From the NCBI RefSeq assembly GCF_002933465.1, contig NZ_PSZE01000010.1, forward strand, positions 62,001 through 126,000: a stretch of DNA of 64,000 bases. Direction: 5' to 3'. The notes under the pieces are model-generated. The model was not told the origin of the DNA. It saw only the letters and a list, made by a program, of their open reading frames with translations, and made no database searches. Positions 22,786 to 30,888 of this stretch are shown here, piece by piece. The position numbers were made by a program, and so were the translations under genes. This stretch comes from Nocardia nova (GTDB lineage Bacteria > Actinomycetota > Actinomycetes > Mycobacteriales > Mycobacteriaceae). Numbering within the stretch: position 1 is the first letter of the stretch; the number at the start of each line of letters is the position of its first letter.

Positions 22786-23771
22786 GCCGCCGCTCCTTCC
22801 GCATACACATCGGTGGTGAGTTCAGCCGGATCCGGCAGTGGAGCGTCGAACGCGAACTCGGCCGCATCGGCGACCTCGGCGGCCGCCGCCGCCTCGACGG
22901 CCTCGATCTGCTCGACCGTGGCCACGCCCGACTCGATCAGTTGGGCCCGGAAGCGCGGCAGCGGATCGTTCGCCATCGCCGCCGCGAGTTCCTCCTTGGG
23001 CATGTACACCTGCTGATCGCCCATGACATGGCCGTGGAAGCGAAAGGTCATGGCCTCCAGCAACGTCGGCCCCGCGCCGCGGCGAGCCCGGTCGATCGCG
23101 TCGCCCGCGACCTGGTACATCGCAATGGGATCGTTGCCGTCCACAGTGACACCGGGCATCGAATAACTGGCCGCCCTGGTGGCGATGCTCTCCACCGAGG
23201 TGCCCTCGCGCAGTGGCGTGTACTCGGCGTATTTGTTGTTCTGACAGACGAATACGACCGGCAGCCGCCACACCGACGCCAGGTTGAGCGCCTCGTGGAA
23301 GGCGCCGATATTGGACGCGCCGTCACCGAAGTTCACCACGGTCACCTGATCGGTGCCGCGCATCTGCGCGGACAGGCCCAGTCCGTTCGCGATCGGCAGG
23401 CCGGCGCCGACGACACCGGTGGTGACCATCAGCCCGTACTCCGGCGCGGTCACATGCATCGGCCCGCCCTTGCCGCCGCAGGTTCCGGCGGCCTTTCCGA
23501 GGTATTCGGCCCATAGATCTCGCAGCGGCACCCCCTTGGCGACCTGGTCGTGTAGTCCGCGATACGTGGTCACCACGTAGTCGTCGCGCCGTAGATGCGC
23601 CGCTACCGAAGCCGCGACGAACTCCTGTCCGCGCGGCGAGTAGTACATGCCGCCGATCTTGCCGCTCAACATGTACGCCCGATATTTCTCGTCCGACAAC
23701 GCGATTCGCGTTGCCGTCGCGAAAATGTCCAGTTGCACCTCGGGGCTCGGCGCGGGGGTCGATGAACTCAC
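22782..23771 (-). CDS. 2-oxoacid (acetoin/pyruvate-type) dehydrogenase E1 alpha
   Basis: A 329-residue alpha subunit that binds thiamine diphosphate. The GDG...NN motif spans GDGASNIGAFHEALNLAS to FVCQNNKYAE. Other blocks are YRGLHDQVAKGVPLRDLWAE, GGKGGPMHV and EAMTFRFHGHVMGD. The start overlaps the stop of the KstD-like gene and its stop overlaps E1 beta, so subunits are made in step. It decarboxylates a 2-oxo acid or cleaves an acyloin and passes the acyl group to lipoate. With no E2 core or E3 beside it, it must borrow these from elsewhere or use the lipoyl protein differently. Confidence 0.9.
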   Translation of the reverse strand: MSSSTPAPSPEVQLDIFATATRIALSDEKYRAYMLSGKIGGMYYSPRGQEFVAASVAAHLRRDDYVVTTYRGLHDQVAKGVPLRDLWAEYLGKAAGTCGGKGGPMHVTAPEYGLMVTTGVVGAGLPIANGLGLSAQMRGTDQVTVVNFGDGASNIGAFHEALNLASVWRLPVVFVCQNNKYAEYTPLREGTSVESIATRAASYSMPGVTVDGNDPIAMYQVAGDAIDRARRGAGPTLLEAMTFRFHGHVMGDQQVYMPKEELAAAMANDPLPRFRAQLIESGVATVEQIEAVEAAAAAEVADAAEFAFDAPLPDPAELTTDVYAEGAAA

Positions 23772-25414
23772 CTGATCTCCTGATTCTTCGATTCGAGGAT
23801 TTCGACGTCGCGGCCGGACGCGGCCGCATGCTCACCCGCACGGCGGCCGGAGAACACGGCATCGGCCAGCGACAGCCCGGAAACGTAACTGTTGCTGCAG
23901 ATTCCGACCGCCGCGCGTCCGGCGGCATAGAGGCCGGGCACGATACCGCCGCTCGCCCGGCGCACCGCCCCGGTGTCCTCATCCACCGCCAAACCGCCGA
24001 GGGTGATGAACGGGAACGGGTAGGCGGGGCTGACCTGCGGCGCCAGATTCACAGCGAAGTACGGCCCGCGGTCCAACACCCGGCGATATTCGTCCGCCTT
24101 ACCGAACTGGTCAGGCTGACCCGCGGTGATGTCCTGGTTGTACTGCGCGATGGTCGCCTCGAGACCGGCCGGATCAACACCACACGCCGAGGCCAGCCCC
24201 GCCACGGTGGCGGCCCGGCGATGACCGAACGGGCTGAAGATGTACATGCTCTGCGGGACCTGGAAGAACGCGCACTGCGAACGCGCTTGCCGCCGGGCCT
24301 TGCGCCACCCTGCCGCATCCAGAATCAGGAATCCCCGCCCACCCTGCCGCTCGACCAGCGGCTCGGACATGGTCGCGCCGTAGAGCTGTTCGTTGGCGAA
24401 ACGATCGCCCGACAGACCGACCGCGACCCCTTCGAGAAATCCCGACGGAGGCGAGATGAACTTCCAGCCCGACATCTTGTGCAGGTGGCTGGTGGCGGCG
24501 TGCACCTGCGCACCCAGCCGCAGAGCCGCGCCGTCGTCCCCACCGGCGGCCAGCGGCGACAGTTCGGTCCAGGCGGGCGCGTAGCGTCGTACCAACTCCT
24601 TGTTCTGCCCGAAGCCGCCGGTGCACAGCACCACCCCGCCGCGGGCCAGGACCCTGTGCCGAGTGCTTCGCTTGCGTTGGGCCGAAACGACTTTCGCCAT
24701 CAGGCGGTCGCCCAGCGGCGGATGCCACACCTCTGCCTTGGCGGCGATCTCGGTGCGGATCTTGTGCCAGCGCCCGAAGACACCGGGGTCCGGGGCGTCG
24801 AATTCGACGCCCACCACCGCACCGTCGGCCACGATCAGCTCGCGCACCTCGGCCAGCGGCCGGAACTCGACGCCCTTGCCCAGCGCGGCATCTCGCAGCG
24901 CGGCGTAGAACGCGGCCCCACTGAAGTTCTTCATCCGGACCCGGTGCCCGCGCGGGGCCGGGGCGGCATTCTCCGCGTTCTTCGGAACCTGTTCGTTGCC
25001 CGAGTAGTACAGAAAGTGACGATTGGTCGGGTAGGAGGTCTTGTACGGGCACAGACTGCCCTCGAACGTCATGCCCTGCGCGGTGAGCCACTCGATCATC
25101 GCGGGACTGCCGTCCACGAACCGGCGCAGCGTCTCGGTGCCGACCGCGTCACCGACCTCCTGGGCGAGATAGCCGAACATGTCCTCGCCGGAGTCGGTGA
25201 CTCCCGCTTCCCGCTGGGCGGAGGTCCCACCTCCGGCGTAGACGACGCCGCCGGAATGCGTCGTCGATCCGCCGCCGTAGAACCTGTCCAATACCAGCAC
25301 CGAGGCGCCGGCATCCGCGGCCGCGATCGCCGCACACGCACCGGCGCCACCGAATCCCACGATGACGACGTCGTAGACCTGTTCCGGCCGGGTCTGCGCT
25401 TCCCGCTCGCTCAC
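23768..25414 (-). CDS. FAD-dependent dehydrogenase, 3-ketosteroid delta-1-dehydrogenase/fumarate reductase-like
   Basis: A 548-residue flavoprotein. The FAD fold starts VVIVGFGGAGACAAIAAADA, followed by DRFYGGGSTTHSGGVVYAGG. A second FAD block reads GVVLCTGGFGQNKELVRRY, and the C-terminal FAD contact is GLYAAGRAAVGICSNSYVSG with LADAVFSGRRAG. The overall layout matches KstD-like enzymes that put a double bond into a ring next to a ketone. It overlaps the genes on both sides by 4 bases. In this operon it may desaturate the hydroxylated substrate. A steroid substrate is possible but cannot be assigned. Confidence 0.85.
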   Translation of the reverse strand: MSEREAQTRPEQVYDVVIVGFGGAGACAAIAAADAGASVLVLDRFYGGGSTTHSGGVVYAGGGTSAQREAGVTDSGEDMFGYLAQEVGDAVGTETLRRFVDGSPAMIEWLTAQGMTFEGSLCPYKTSYPTNRHFLYYSGNEQVPKNAENAAPAPRGHRVRMKNFSGAAFYAALRDAALGKGVEFRPLAEVRELIVADGAVVGVEFDAPDPGVFGRWHKIRTEIAAKAEVWHPPLGDRLMAKVVSAQRKRSTRHRVLARGGVVLCTGGFGQNKELVRRYAPAWTELSPLAAGGDDGAALRLGAQVHAATSHLHKMSGWKFISPPSGFLEGVAVGLSGDRFANEQLYGATMSEPLVERQGGRGFLILDAAGWRKARRQARSQCAFFQVPQSMYIFSPFGHRRAATVAGLASACGVDPAGLEATIAQYNQDITAGQPDQFGKADEYRRVLDRGPYFAVNLAPQVSPAYPFPFITLGGLAVDEDTGAVRRASGGIVPGLYAAGRAAVGICSNSYVSGLSLADAVFSGRRAGEHAAASGRDVEILESKNQEIR

Positions 25415-25767
25415 CGCACTTGCTCCTCACTGTCGGGTATCTCTGCCGACTCCGCCGGCGGCCGCGCCGCCCGCTTTTCCACCGTGATGTCACCGGTCAC
25501 CGTCAGCCGGCACGCGAGCCGGGTATCCCGCATCGACCAACCCCTGCGGCGATTTGTGAGCTGCCGCAATATATTTCGCTCCTCGTCCTGGATCGGGCCG
25601 AGGTTCTCGTGCCCGTCGAGCACGCGCACCGCACACGCGGTGCAGCGGGCCTGACCGAAGCAGATCGTCGGCCAGCGGGCCTGGACCCGCAGCGCCGCCT
25701 CGAAGACGGTCTCACCGTCACGGACGGTCAGGTCGAACCCGGCGGGATCCACCCGCACGACTGCCAC
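25411..25767 (-). CDS. 2Fe-2S ferredoxin
   Basis: A 118-residue plant/adrenodoxin-type ferredoxin. The ligands are Cys36, Cys42 and Cys45 (TICFGQARCTACAV) and Cys86 (RLACRL), giving the adrenodoxin-like C-x5-C-x2-C spacing. The C-terminal 25 residues are charged and probably flexible. It starts 6 bases after the Rieske gene and its stop overlaps the KstD-like start. It should deliver electrons to the Rieske oxygenase. No reductase lies in this operon, so the reductase at 17209-18408 or a host enzyme must serve it. Confidence 0.88.
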   Translation of the reverse strand: MAVVRVDPAGFDLTVRDGETVFEAALRVQARWPTICFGQARCTACAVRVLDGHENLGPIQDEERNILRQLTNRRRGWSMRDTRLACRLTVTGDITVEKRAARPPAESAEIPDSEEQVR

Positions 25768-25773
25768 CTCGGA

Positions 25774-27108
25774 TCACCGCGCCAGATACCGGTCGATGGT
25801 CCGGTGGCTGTTGATGATCATGGCCTCGTACCGTTCGGACAGCACCAAATCGTCGAGGCCCTTGGTCTTGAGCCCTTTCTGCTGAGCGGTGATGTTGGCG
25901 AAATCCTCTTGGAAGATCTGGGGCCAGTCCTCGACCGGAATCGGCCCCTCGAGTTCCGGCCGATCCTCGCTTTCTTCACCGGCCGCCGGAATCTGCAGCG
26001 CCCACACCTCGAAGATGCACGATTCGGGATCGTCACCGTTGGGGCGTACCCGGTACATGATCGAGTTCCCGTAGGCCGGCAACACGGTGATGTTCGGGAA
26101 GATGTGGCCGTAGCCGCTGGTGTTGGTCGGCGGCGGCGGCAAGGGGATGCCGGCGCCCTGCGCGTATTCGTAGAGCGCGCCGAAGAAGGCCAGCGGGAAC
26201 TGCTCGGGATCGATGTCACGTTCCATCAGACCCTGCTGGATGAACATTTCCCGATCGGTGGCGTAGGCGTCGGTGCCGAAGTACAGCGCGTTGTTGAACT
26301 GGATGAAGTAATCGGCCACGGTCATCCCCTCGACCGGAACCTCGCCGGACAGCGGCAGCATATGCGCGTGGCCACCCTTGAAACACTCGAACGTGCCACC
26401 GAAGGCATCGAGGTTGAAGTCGTCGTCGGCAGCGCCCATGGCCAGCGACGGATGCGCCTGCATCACGTGGTATGCCTCCAGGAACGCCTCCTGGGCGACC
26501 TTCCAATTCCCCGGCAGGATCAGATGCCGCCACCACCGCACCTGCATCCGCTCGAAGCCGATCGGGCCCATCGCCTCGGCGATCTCACCCATCGCCTCCG
26601 ATAGCGGCGGGGCCTCGGGATCCATGTTGATCCACACCATCCCGAACAGCTCGCCGACCTGACATTCCCTCAGCCGCAACGAGTCTCGCTCGACACAGTG
26701 GGGGGCGAAACCGCGTTCGGCGAAGACGTAGGAGTTGGAACCGTCCAGGTTCCAGCGCCAGCCGTGGTAGGGACAGACGATCTGGCCACCGTGGAAGGTT
26801 CCGGTGTCGGTGGCCAGGGCGGTGGCACGATGGCGGCACGCATTGAAATATGCCTTGACCGTATTGTCGGCCTGGCGCACCACCATGATCGACTGATCGT
26901 TGATCTTGTACTCGGTGAAGTCTCCCGGGCGCGGAATCTCGTCCAGACGGCACGCCATCTGCCAGACGTGCGGCCAGAGCTTCTCCTTCTCGAGCTGTGC
27001 GAACTCCGGCGAAAAATACCTTTCCGCAGGAACTTTGGAGGAATCGGTGATCGCGAACGGGACTCCGGTGCTCGGCTGCTCGATCCGGCGTTCGGTGTGG
27101 ATGGTCAT
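25774..27108 (-). CDS. Rieske non-heme iron oxygenase, alpha subunit
   Basis: A 444-residue ring-hydroxylating oxygenase subunit. Rieske ligands are Cys91 and His93 (NACRHRATAL) and Cys112 and His115 (IVCPYHGWRW). The mononuclear iron site includes NWKVAQEAFLEAYHVMQAHP with His214 and His219. The C-terminal half has the SRPBCC substrate-pocket fold. No beta subunit is encoded nearby, so it is probably an alpha-only enzyme. It is the first gene of the operon, and the palindromic operator at 27143-27166 lies 35 bases upstream of its start. It inserts oxygen into a ring or alkyl carbon. The substrate is unknown. Confidence 0.92.
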   Translation of the reverse strand: MTIHTERRIEQPSTGVPFAITDSSKVPAERYFSPEFAQLEKEKLWPHVWQMACRLDEIPRPGDFTEYKINDQSIMVVRQADNTVKAYFNACRHRATALATDTGTFHGGQIVCPYHGWRWNLDGSNSYVFAERGFAPHCVERDSLRLRECQVGELFGMVWINMDPEAPPLSEAMGEIAEAMGPIGFERMQVRWWRHLILPGNWKVAQEAFLEAYHVMQAHPSLAMGAADDDFNLDAFGGTFECFKGGHAHMLPLSGEVPVEGMTVADYFIQFNNALYFGTDAYATDREMFIQQGLMERDIDPEQFPLAFFGALYEYAQGAGIPLPPPPTNTSGYGHIFPNITVLPAYGNSIMYRVRPNGDDPESCIFEVWALQIPAAGEESEDRPELEGPIPVEDWPQIFQEDFANITAQQKGLKTKGLDDLVLSERYEAMIINSHRTIDRYLAR

Positions 27109-27142
27109 GGCCGGCCACCTCCTTGTGACTGGGCTGCGACAT

Positions 27143-27166
27143 AAGTAACTAATTGATGAGTTACTT
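27143..27166. promoter_or_regulatory. operator-like inverted repeat AAGTAACT-N8-AGTTACTT
   Basis: Perfect 8-base arms (27143-27150, 27159-27166) sit 35 bases before the Rieske gene and 55 bases after the end of the TetR gene. AT-rich arms of this size are typical of TetR-family operators. The adjacent TetR is the natural binder. Confidence 0.7.
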
Positions 27167-27220
27167 TAAGGATGTGGCCCCGGTCACGTCAACGATTCCG
27201 GCGAAATTGCCTAACTTCGT

Positions 27221-27850
27221 TTAATCATTGCGTTCGATCAGCAGGACTCCGGCCAGCAGCGCTTCGGTCGCGCGCACCGCCCCTCGATGCCGTTCGGCGG
27301 TGGCGGTCGCCGAGAGGTGAGCCAACCCCCAGGTCAGCGACGTCAGCATGTCCACCACGGACCGCGGATCAGTACCGGGCACCAACTCGTCGGCCCGCAC
27401 CGCCTCAGCGACCAGCTGCGAGTACAGCTCGTTCTCCGCACGCTCCCGGCGCGCCACCGCAGCCCCCAGATCCGGATAGCGCGCGGACTCCAGGTAGACG
27501 GTGGCGTCGAACCTGGCCACCGACGGATAGTCACGCACGCAGGCGATCGCCTCGTCCAGCAGTGCGACGAAACGCTCGCGCAGCGTCCCGGGAAACTCGA
27601 CCGCCCGCGCCAAGCGGCCCATCACCTCATCGAGGCGCGCGTTCAGCGTCGCGGTGACCAGGTCCACCTTGGACGGGAAGTAGTGATAGATCGCCGCACT
27701 GGTCAGCCCCGCCTGCTCGGCGATCGATTTCATGGTCGCCTTGGCATAGCCGACCTCCGCGATGTGATCCATTGCCGCGGCCATGATCCGGAGGCGTGTC
27801 TGCTCCCCGTCCGCGTTCACCGGACGACCCATCCTAGCCGGCGCCGACAT
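27221..27850 (-). CDS. TetR-family regulator of the Rieske operon
   Basis: A 209-residue TetR protein. The DNA-binding domain reads TRLRIMAAAMDHIAEVGYAK, ATMKSIAEQAGLTSAAIYHY and FPSKVDLVTATL. The C-terminal domain resembles the TetR_C type with DYPSVARFDATVYLESARYP. It is on the same strand directly upstream of the oxygenase operon, with the palindrome at 27143-27166 between them. It probably represses that operon until an effector, perhaps a CoA ester or the substrate, is bound. The effector is unknown. Confidence 0.87.
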   Translation of the reverse strand: MSAPARMGRPVNADGEQTRLRIMAAAMDHIAEVGYAKATMKSIAEQAGLTSAAIYHYFPSKVDLVTATLNARLDEVMGRLARAVEFPGTLRERFVALLDEAIACVRDYPSVARFDATVYLESARYPDLGAAVARRERAENELYSQLVAEAVRADELVPGTDPRSVVDMLTSLTWGLAHLSATATAERHRGAVRATEALLAGVLLIERND

Positions 27851-28132
27851 CGCATCTCCTCCCTACGAGGACAGTATCGAGCTACCATTCTTCCATCTCG
27901 GACATATGCCATCGTCTCCCCACGGCTCGCACTCCCTGCCACCGCAGTCCATTCACGCACCGGAAGCCGACCTCGTGGTCGGATCGGTCACGGTCGGGGA
28001 AGCCGGGCGGGCTCCGAACGGCAATGGCGCCCTCGGCATTGACCGGCGTTCGAAAGCTGGAAGCCATACGAGCGCGACTGAGCGTGGCATTCGACTGCCG
28101 TGTCCAAGGCTGAGTTGCGGAGGGCGCCGGCC

Positions 28133-28620
28133 GCGATAGACGAGCTTGTGCCGCAAGCGGATCCGGAATTCGATGAGCAGCGCTCGAGGAGTTGGCAGGC
28201 CGGTTCTCCACGGTCCGCTCGTTCCTGCCCGCGATGATGCGCACCATCGACTTCGGGGCCACCGGCGACGGCAAACGGGTCCTGGCCGCGCTGGACAACC
28301 TAGCCGACATGATCTCGCCGCAGCGTACTCGTGGGCTGCCCGCCCGCCGGCTCGATGCCCGCCAGGTCGACCACGACCCGGTCGGCGGCGGCCGGCAGCG
28401 CCGCGTTTATCCACCAGAATGTCCGGAACAGACCGTTGATCGCGCGGCTTACACGCTGTGCCCGCTCGAACAGTTCCATCGACACCTTAAGCGCAACTTT
28501 TCGCGAGATTGGGCCGTCGATATCGGCGAGGACCGGGGAGAGGTTGCCGGACAACGTATTTCGGAATCGAAACCTCGCACGGCGGCCGCTAGCGTGACTT
28601 CTCTCGTCACTGGCCCGCAC
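28133..28620 (+). pseudogene. Tn3-family transposase fragment, frameshifted
   Basis: AIDELVPQADPEFDEQRS (frame from 28133) continues after a frameshift near 28185 as LAGRFSTVRSFLPAMMRTID, FGATGDGKRVLAALDNLAD and later QTVDRAAYTLCPLEQFHRHL. This is the order of blocks in the central and C-terminal region of Tn3-type TnpA proteins, where VDxxAYxxCVLEQFHR is a strong signature. Several parts are missing between and after them and no terminal repeats were seen. The rest of the 27851-28783 gap holds nothing else I can support. Confidence 0.65.
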
Positions 28621-28783
28621 AGGCCGAGACGGCGTTGACCGGATCGGCGCCAATTCCAGTGCGAGCGCCCGCACCAAATCCTCACCGCCCGAGCTCACCG
28701 CCCGAGCACGTATCCCCGCCATGTGTGGCTGGCCGATGCCTACCCAAGGGGCCGACAGGCACCAGCCCGGGCGATCGAGACTC

Positions 28784-29911
28784 CTAGCTCAATGTGTTCA
28801 GCGCCGCCGCGTCGTAGGCCTTCAGTTCATCGATCCGGCCACCCAGAACCTTGGCTGCCCATTCCGGGTCCTGCAGGAGGGCGCGGCCGACGGCAACAAG
28901 GTCGAACTCGTCGCGTTCCAGGCGGTCGAGGAGGTTGTCGAGGCTGCCGAGTTCGGCGCCGCTGCCCGTGAAGGCGTGCAGAAAGTCGCCGTCGAGGCCG
29001 ACCGAGCCGACGGTGATGGCGGGTTTGCCGGTGAGCTTCTTGGCCCAACCGGCCAGGTTCAGATCCGAGCCCTCGAACTCCGGCAGCCAGTACCGGCGGG
29101 TGGAGGCGTGGAAGGCATCGACACCGGCAGCGGCCAGCGGCGCCAGGATCGCTTCGAGCTCCTGCGGGGTCTCGGCGAGCCGCGCGTCGTAGGCATCCTG
29201 CTTCCACTGCGAGAAGCGGAAGATCACCGGGAAGCCGGGCGACACGGCGGCGCGGACCGCGGCGATGATTTCGGTCGCGAACCTGGTGCGCGCCAGGGGA
29301 TCTCCACCGTAGGCATCGGTGCGGCGGTTCGTGCGCGCCCACAGAAACTGGTCGATGAGGTAGCCATGGGCGCCGTGCAGTTCGACCCCGTCGAAACCGA
29401 TGCGCTCGGCGGCCGCGGCAGCCTCGGCGAAGGCGGCGACGACATCGTCCAGGTCGCGCCGCGTCATCGCCTCACCGGTCCCCTCGGTGCCGTCCACGCG
29501 GATGCCGGAGGGGCCCATGGCCGGGGCATCGGGGTAGGGCTGTTCGCCGTGGTTGCGGACCATGCCGATGTGCCACAGTTGCGGCACGATCGTGCCGCCC
29601 ACCGCGTGCACGTCCGCGGCGACCTTCGCCCAGCCCGCCAGCTGCTCGGCACCGTGGAATCGCGGTACTCGATCGCTCTGACCGGCCGACGCGTGGCCGA
29701 CGTAGGTCCCCTCGGTAACGATCAGACCGACACCGGCGGCGGCCCGGCGCGCATAGTAGGACCGCACCTCCTCACCCGGGATGCCGCCCGGGGAGAACAT
29801 ACGCGTCATCGGCGCCATCACGATCCGGTTGGGGATGGTCAGGCTGTTCAGCGAAACGGGCCGGGACAGGATCTCCGCTGCGCGGGAGACGTCGGACGCG
29901 GTGATGGACAC
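28784..29911 (-). CDS. NADH:flavin oxidoreductase, Old Yellow Enzyme family
   Basis: A 375-residue FMN TIM-barrel enzyme that reduces activated double bonds or similar electrophiles. The family blocks are NRIVMAPMTRMFSPGGIP, the long signature ELHGAHGYLIDQFLWARTNR with DAYGG, and FDLVAVGRALLQDPEWAAKV. GTG 29911 is preferred because GAGGAG lies 6 bases upstream; the longer ATG 29941 reads through it. It is divergent from a MarR gene, which probably senses an electrophile or aromatic compound and controls both. Natural substrate unknown. Confidence 0.9.
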   Translation of the reverse strand: MSITASDVSRAAEILSRPVSLNSLTIPNRIVMAPMTRMFSPGGIPGEEVRSYYARRAAAGVGLIVTEGTYVGHASAGQSDRVPRFHGAEQLAGWAKVAADVHAVGGTIVPQLWHIGMVRNHGEQPYPDAPAMGPSGIRVDGTEGTGEAMTRRDLDDVVAAFAEAAAAAERIGFDGVELHGAHGYLIDQFLWARTNRRTDAYGGDPLARTRFATEIIAAVRAAVSPGFPVIFRFSQWKQDAYDARLAETPQELEAILAPLAAAGVDAFHASTRRYWLPEFEGSDLNLAGWAKKLTGKPAITVGSVGLDGDFLHAFTGSGAELGSLDNLLDRLERDEFDLVAVGRALLQDPEWAAKVLGGRIDELKAYDAAALNTLS

Positions 29912-30023
29912 GGGATGCTCCTCGTAGAAACTTGACAACATTTATGGTTGATAACCTCAAGCATTTACCACGGTAGGGGCGAATAGTTGAGATGGTCAAG
30001 TTTCGGGACGTAGGATGAATTGC

Positions 30024-30449
30024 ATGGCAGAGGTTCCGCACATCGATATCGCCCAGCTCATGGAGCTGCTCTCGGTGTCGCTGGGCGTCTACTACAGCGA
30101 CTTCACGGTCGCGGCGGCGAGCGAGAACCTCACGGCGAGCCAGGGGAAGACATTGACGGTGCTGCGCCGGGGCCCCGCCGCGATGCGCACCCTGGCCGAG
30201 ATACTGGCTTGCGATGCGTCCAACGTCACAGGGATCATCGACCGGCTGGAAAAGCGGGGTCTCGTGCGACGGGAGGCCAGCGCATCCGACCGCCGCGTGA
30301 CCAATCTGGTCATCACATCCGAGGGCGAGCGTGCCGTCGACGCGATCCGCGCGAAAATGCACCGCACCCGAGAATGCCTGAGCAGGCTCGGCGACGAGGA
30401 CCGAGCCCGGCTGTATACGGTCCTGGAACGGGCCTTCGTTCAGCCCTGA
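30024..30449 (+). CDS. MarR-family regulator
   Basis: A 141-residue winged-helix regulator. TASQGKTLTVLRRGPAAMRT, LAEILACDASNVTGIIDRLE and KRGLVRREASASDRRVTNLV form the MarR DNA-binding domain. The conserved DxR of the wing is present (SDRRV). The ATG at 30024 has AGGA 8-9 bases before it; ATG 30015 is the alternative. It is divergent from the OYE gene, and the gap contains GGTT-GAT-AACC (29951-29961) as a small candidate operator. A cysteine (LACDAS) near the recognition helix could allow redox sensing, but this is conjecture. Confidence 0.85.
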   Translation: MAEVPHIDIAQLMELLSVSLGVYYSDFTVAAASENLTASQGKTLTVLRRGPAAMRTLAEILACDASNVTGIIDRLEKRGLVRREASASDRRVTNLVITSEGERAVDAIRAKMHRTRECLSRLGDEDRARLYTVLERAFVQP

Positions 30450-30599
30450 CGCCCGGCAGGACCGGGGCTCGGCCGCCGCAGCACCGGTGGCGGGCACACA
30501 CGGCAGACCTTCGCCAGAATGCGGCATGAACCGTGCGGATCGCCGATCGCCGGTGCGGCAGATCGGTGAGCTTCACGCCGGTCACGGAGACCGGACCGC

Positions 30600-30700
30600 A
30601 GTGGATTGCGGTTCCGCGAAGCCTTCCGGCGCCGGCACGGCCGGAGCCCGGAGCAGATGCGCGCCGAACTATACGGGCCGTCGCGGAATCCCGCCGTCGC
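30600..30700 (+). pseudogene. possible AraC-type helix-turn-helix remnant
   Basis: RFREAFRRRHGRSPEQMRAE resembles the end of the second helix-turn-helix of AraC regulators, where FxRAFRRxxGxSPxxYR is common. Nothing upstream in this frame extends the match. The 30450-30888 gap otherwise contains only the fragment and repeat listed next. Confidence 0.3.
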
Positions 30701-30762
30701 AAGCCCGGGTCGTCGTCCGAAGTCCTTGACCTGCAGCGGGGTTGAGGTATCACACTGGGGCG

Positions 30763-30846
30763 GTGACCGACTATCTGCTGCGCCCGATCGGATCCGTCGA
30801 ATCCGAACTCACGAACTTCGCTACCGAGATGAGACCGGTGAGATGA
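30763..30846 (+). pseudogene. N-terminal stub of a TrmO-like tRNA methyltransferase
   Basis: GTG 30763 opens a 27-codon frame reading (M)TDYLLRPIGSVESELTNFA, close to the start of TrmO/TsaA-type tRNA N6-methyltransferases, which begin with a similar LRPIGxVESxLT. After 20 residues it runs into a 14-base tandem repeat and stops. Only the first strand of the protein remains. Confidence 0.5.
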
Positions 30847-30876
30847 GACCGGTGAGATGAGACCGGTGAGATGAGA
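30826..30876 (+). repeat. 14-base tandem repeat, three and a half copies
   Basis: The unit GAGATGAGACCGGT is repeated exactly at 30826-30839, 30840-30853 and 30854-30867, with a partial fourth copy to 30876. It begins where the TrmO-like similarity ends and stops 12 bases before the end of the NDH-2 gene, which suggests slippage at a deletion joint. Confidence 0.9.
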
Positions 30877-30888
30877 TACGCCCTGTGG

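Noticed and set aside
30826..30876. Tandem repeats here, at 51586-51657 and at 63167-63208 considered as CRISPR arrays
   Set aside because: Units are directly adjacent with no spacers and no cas genes occur in the window.
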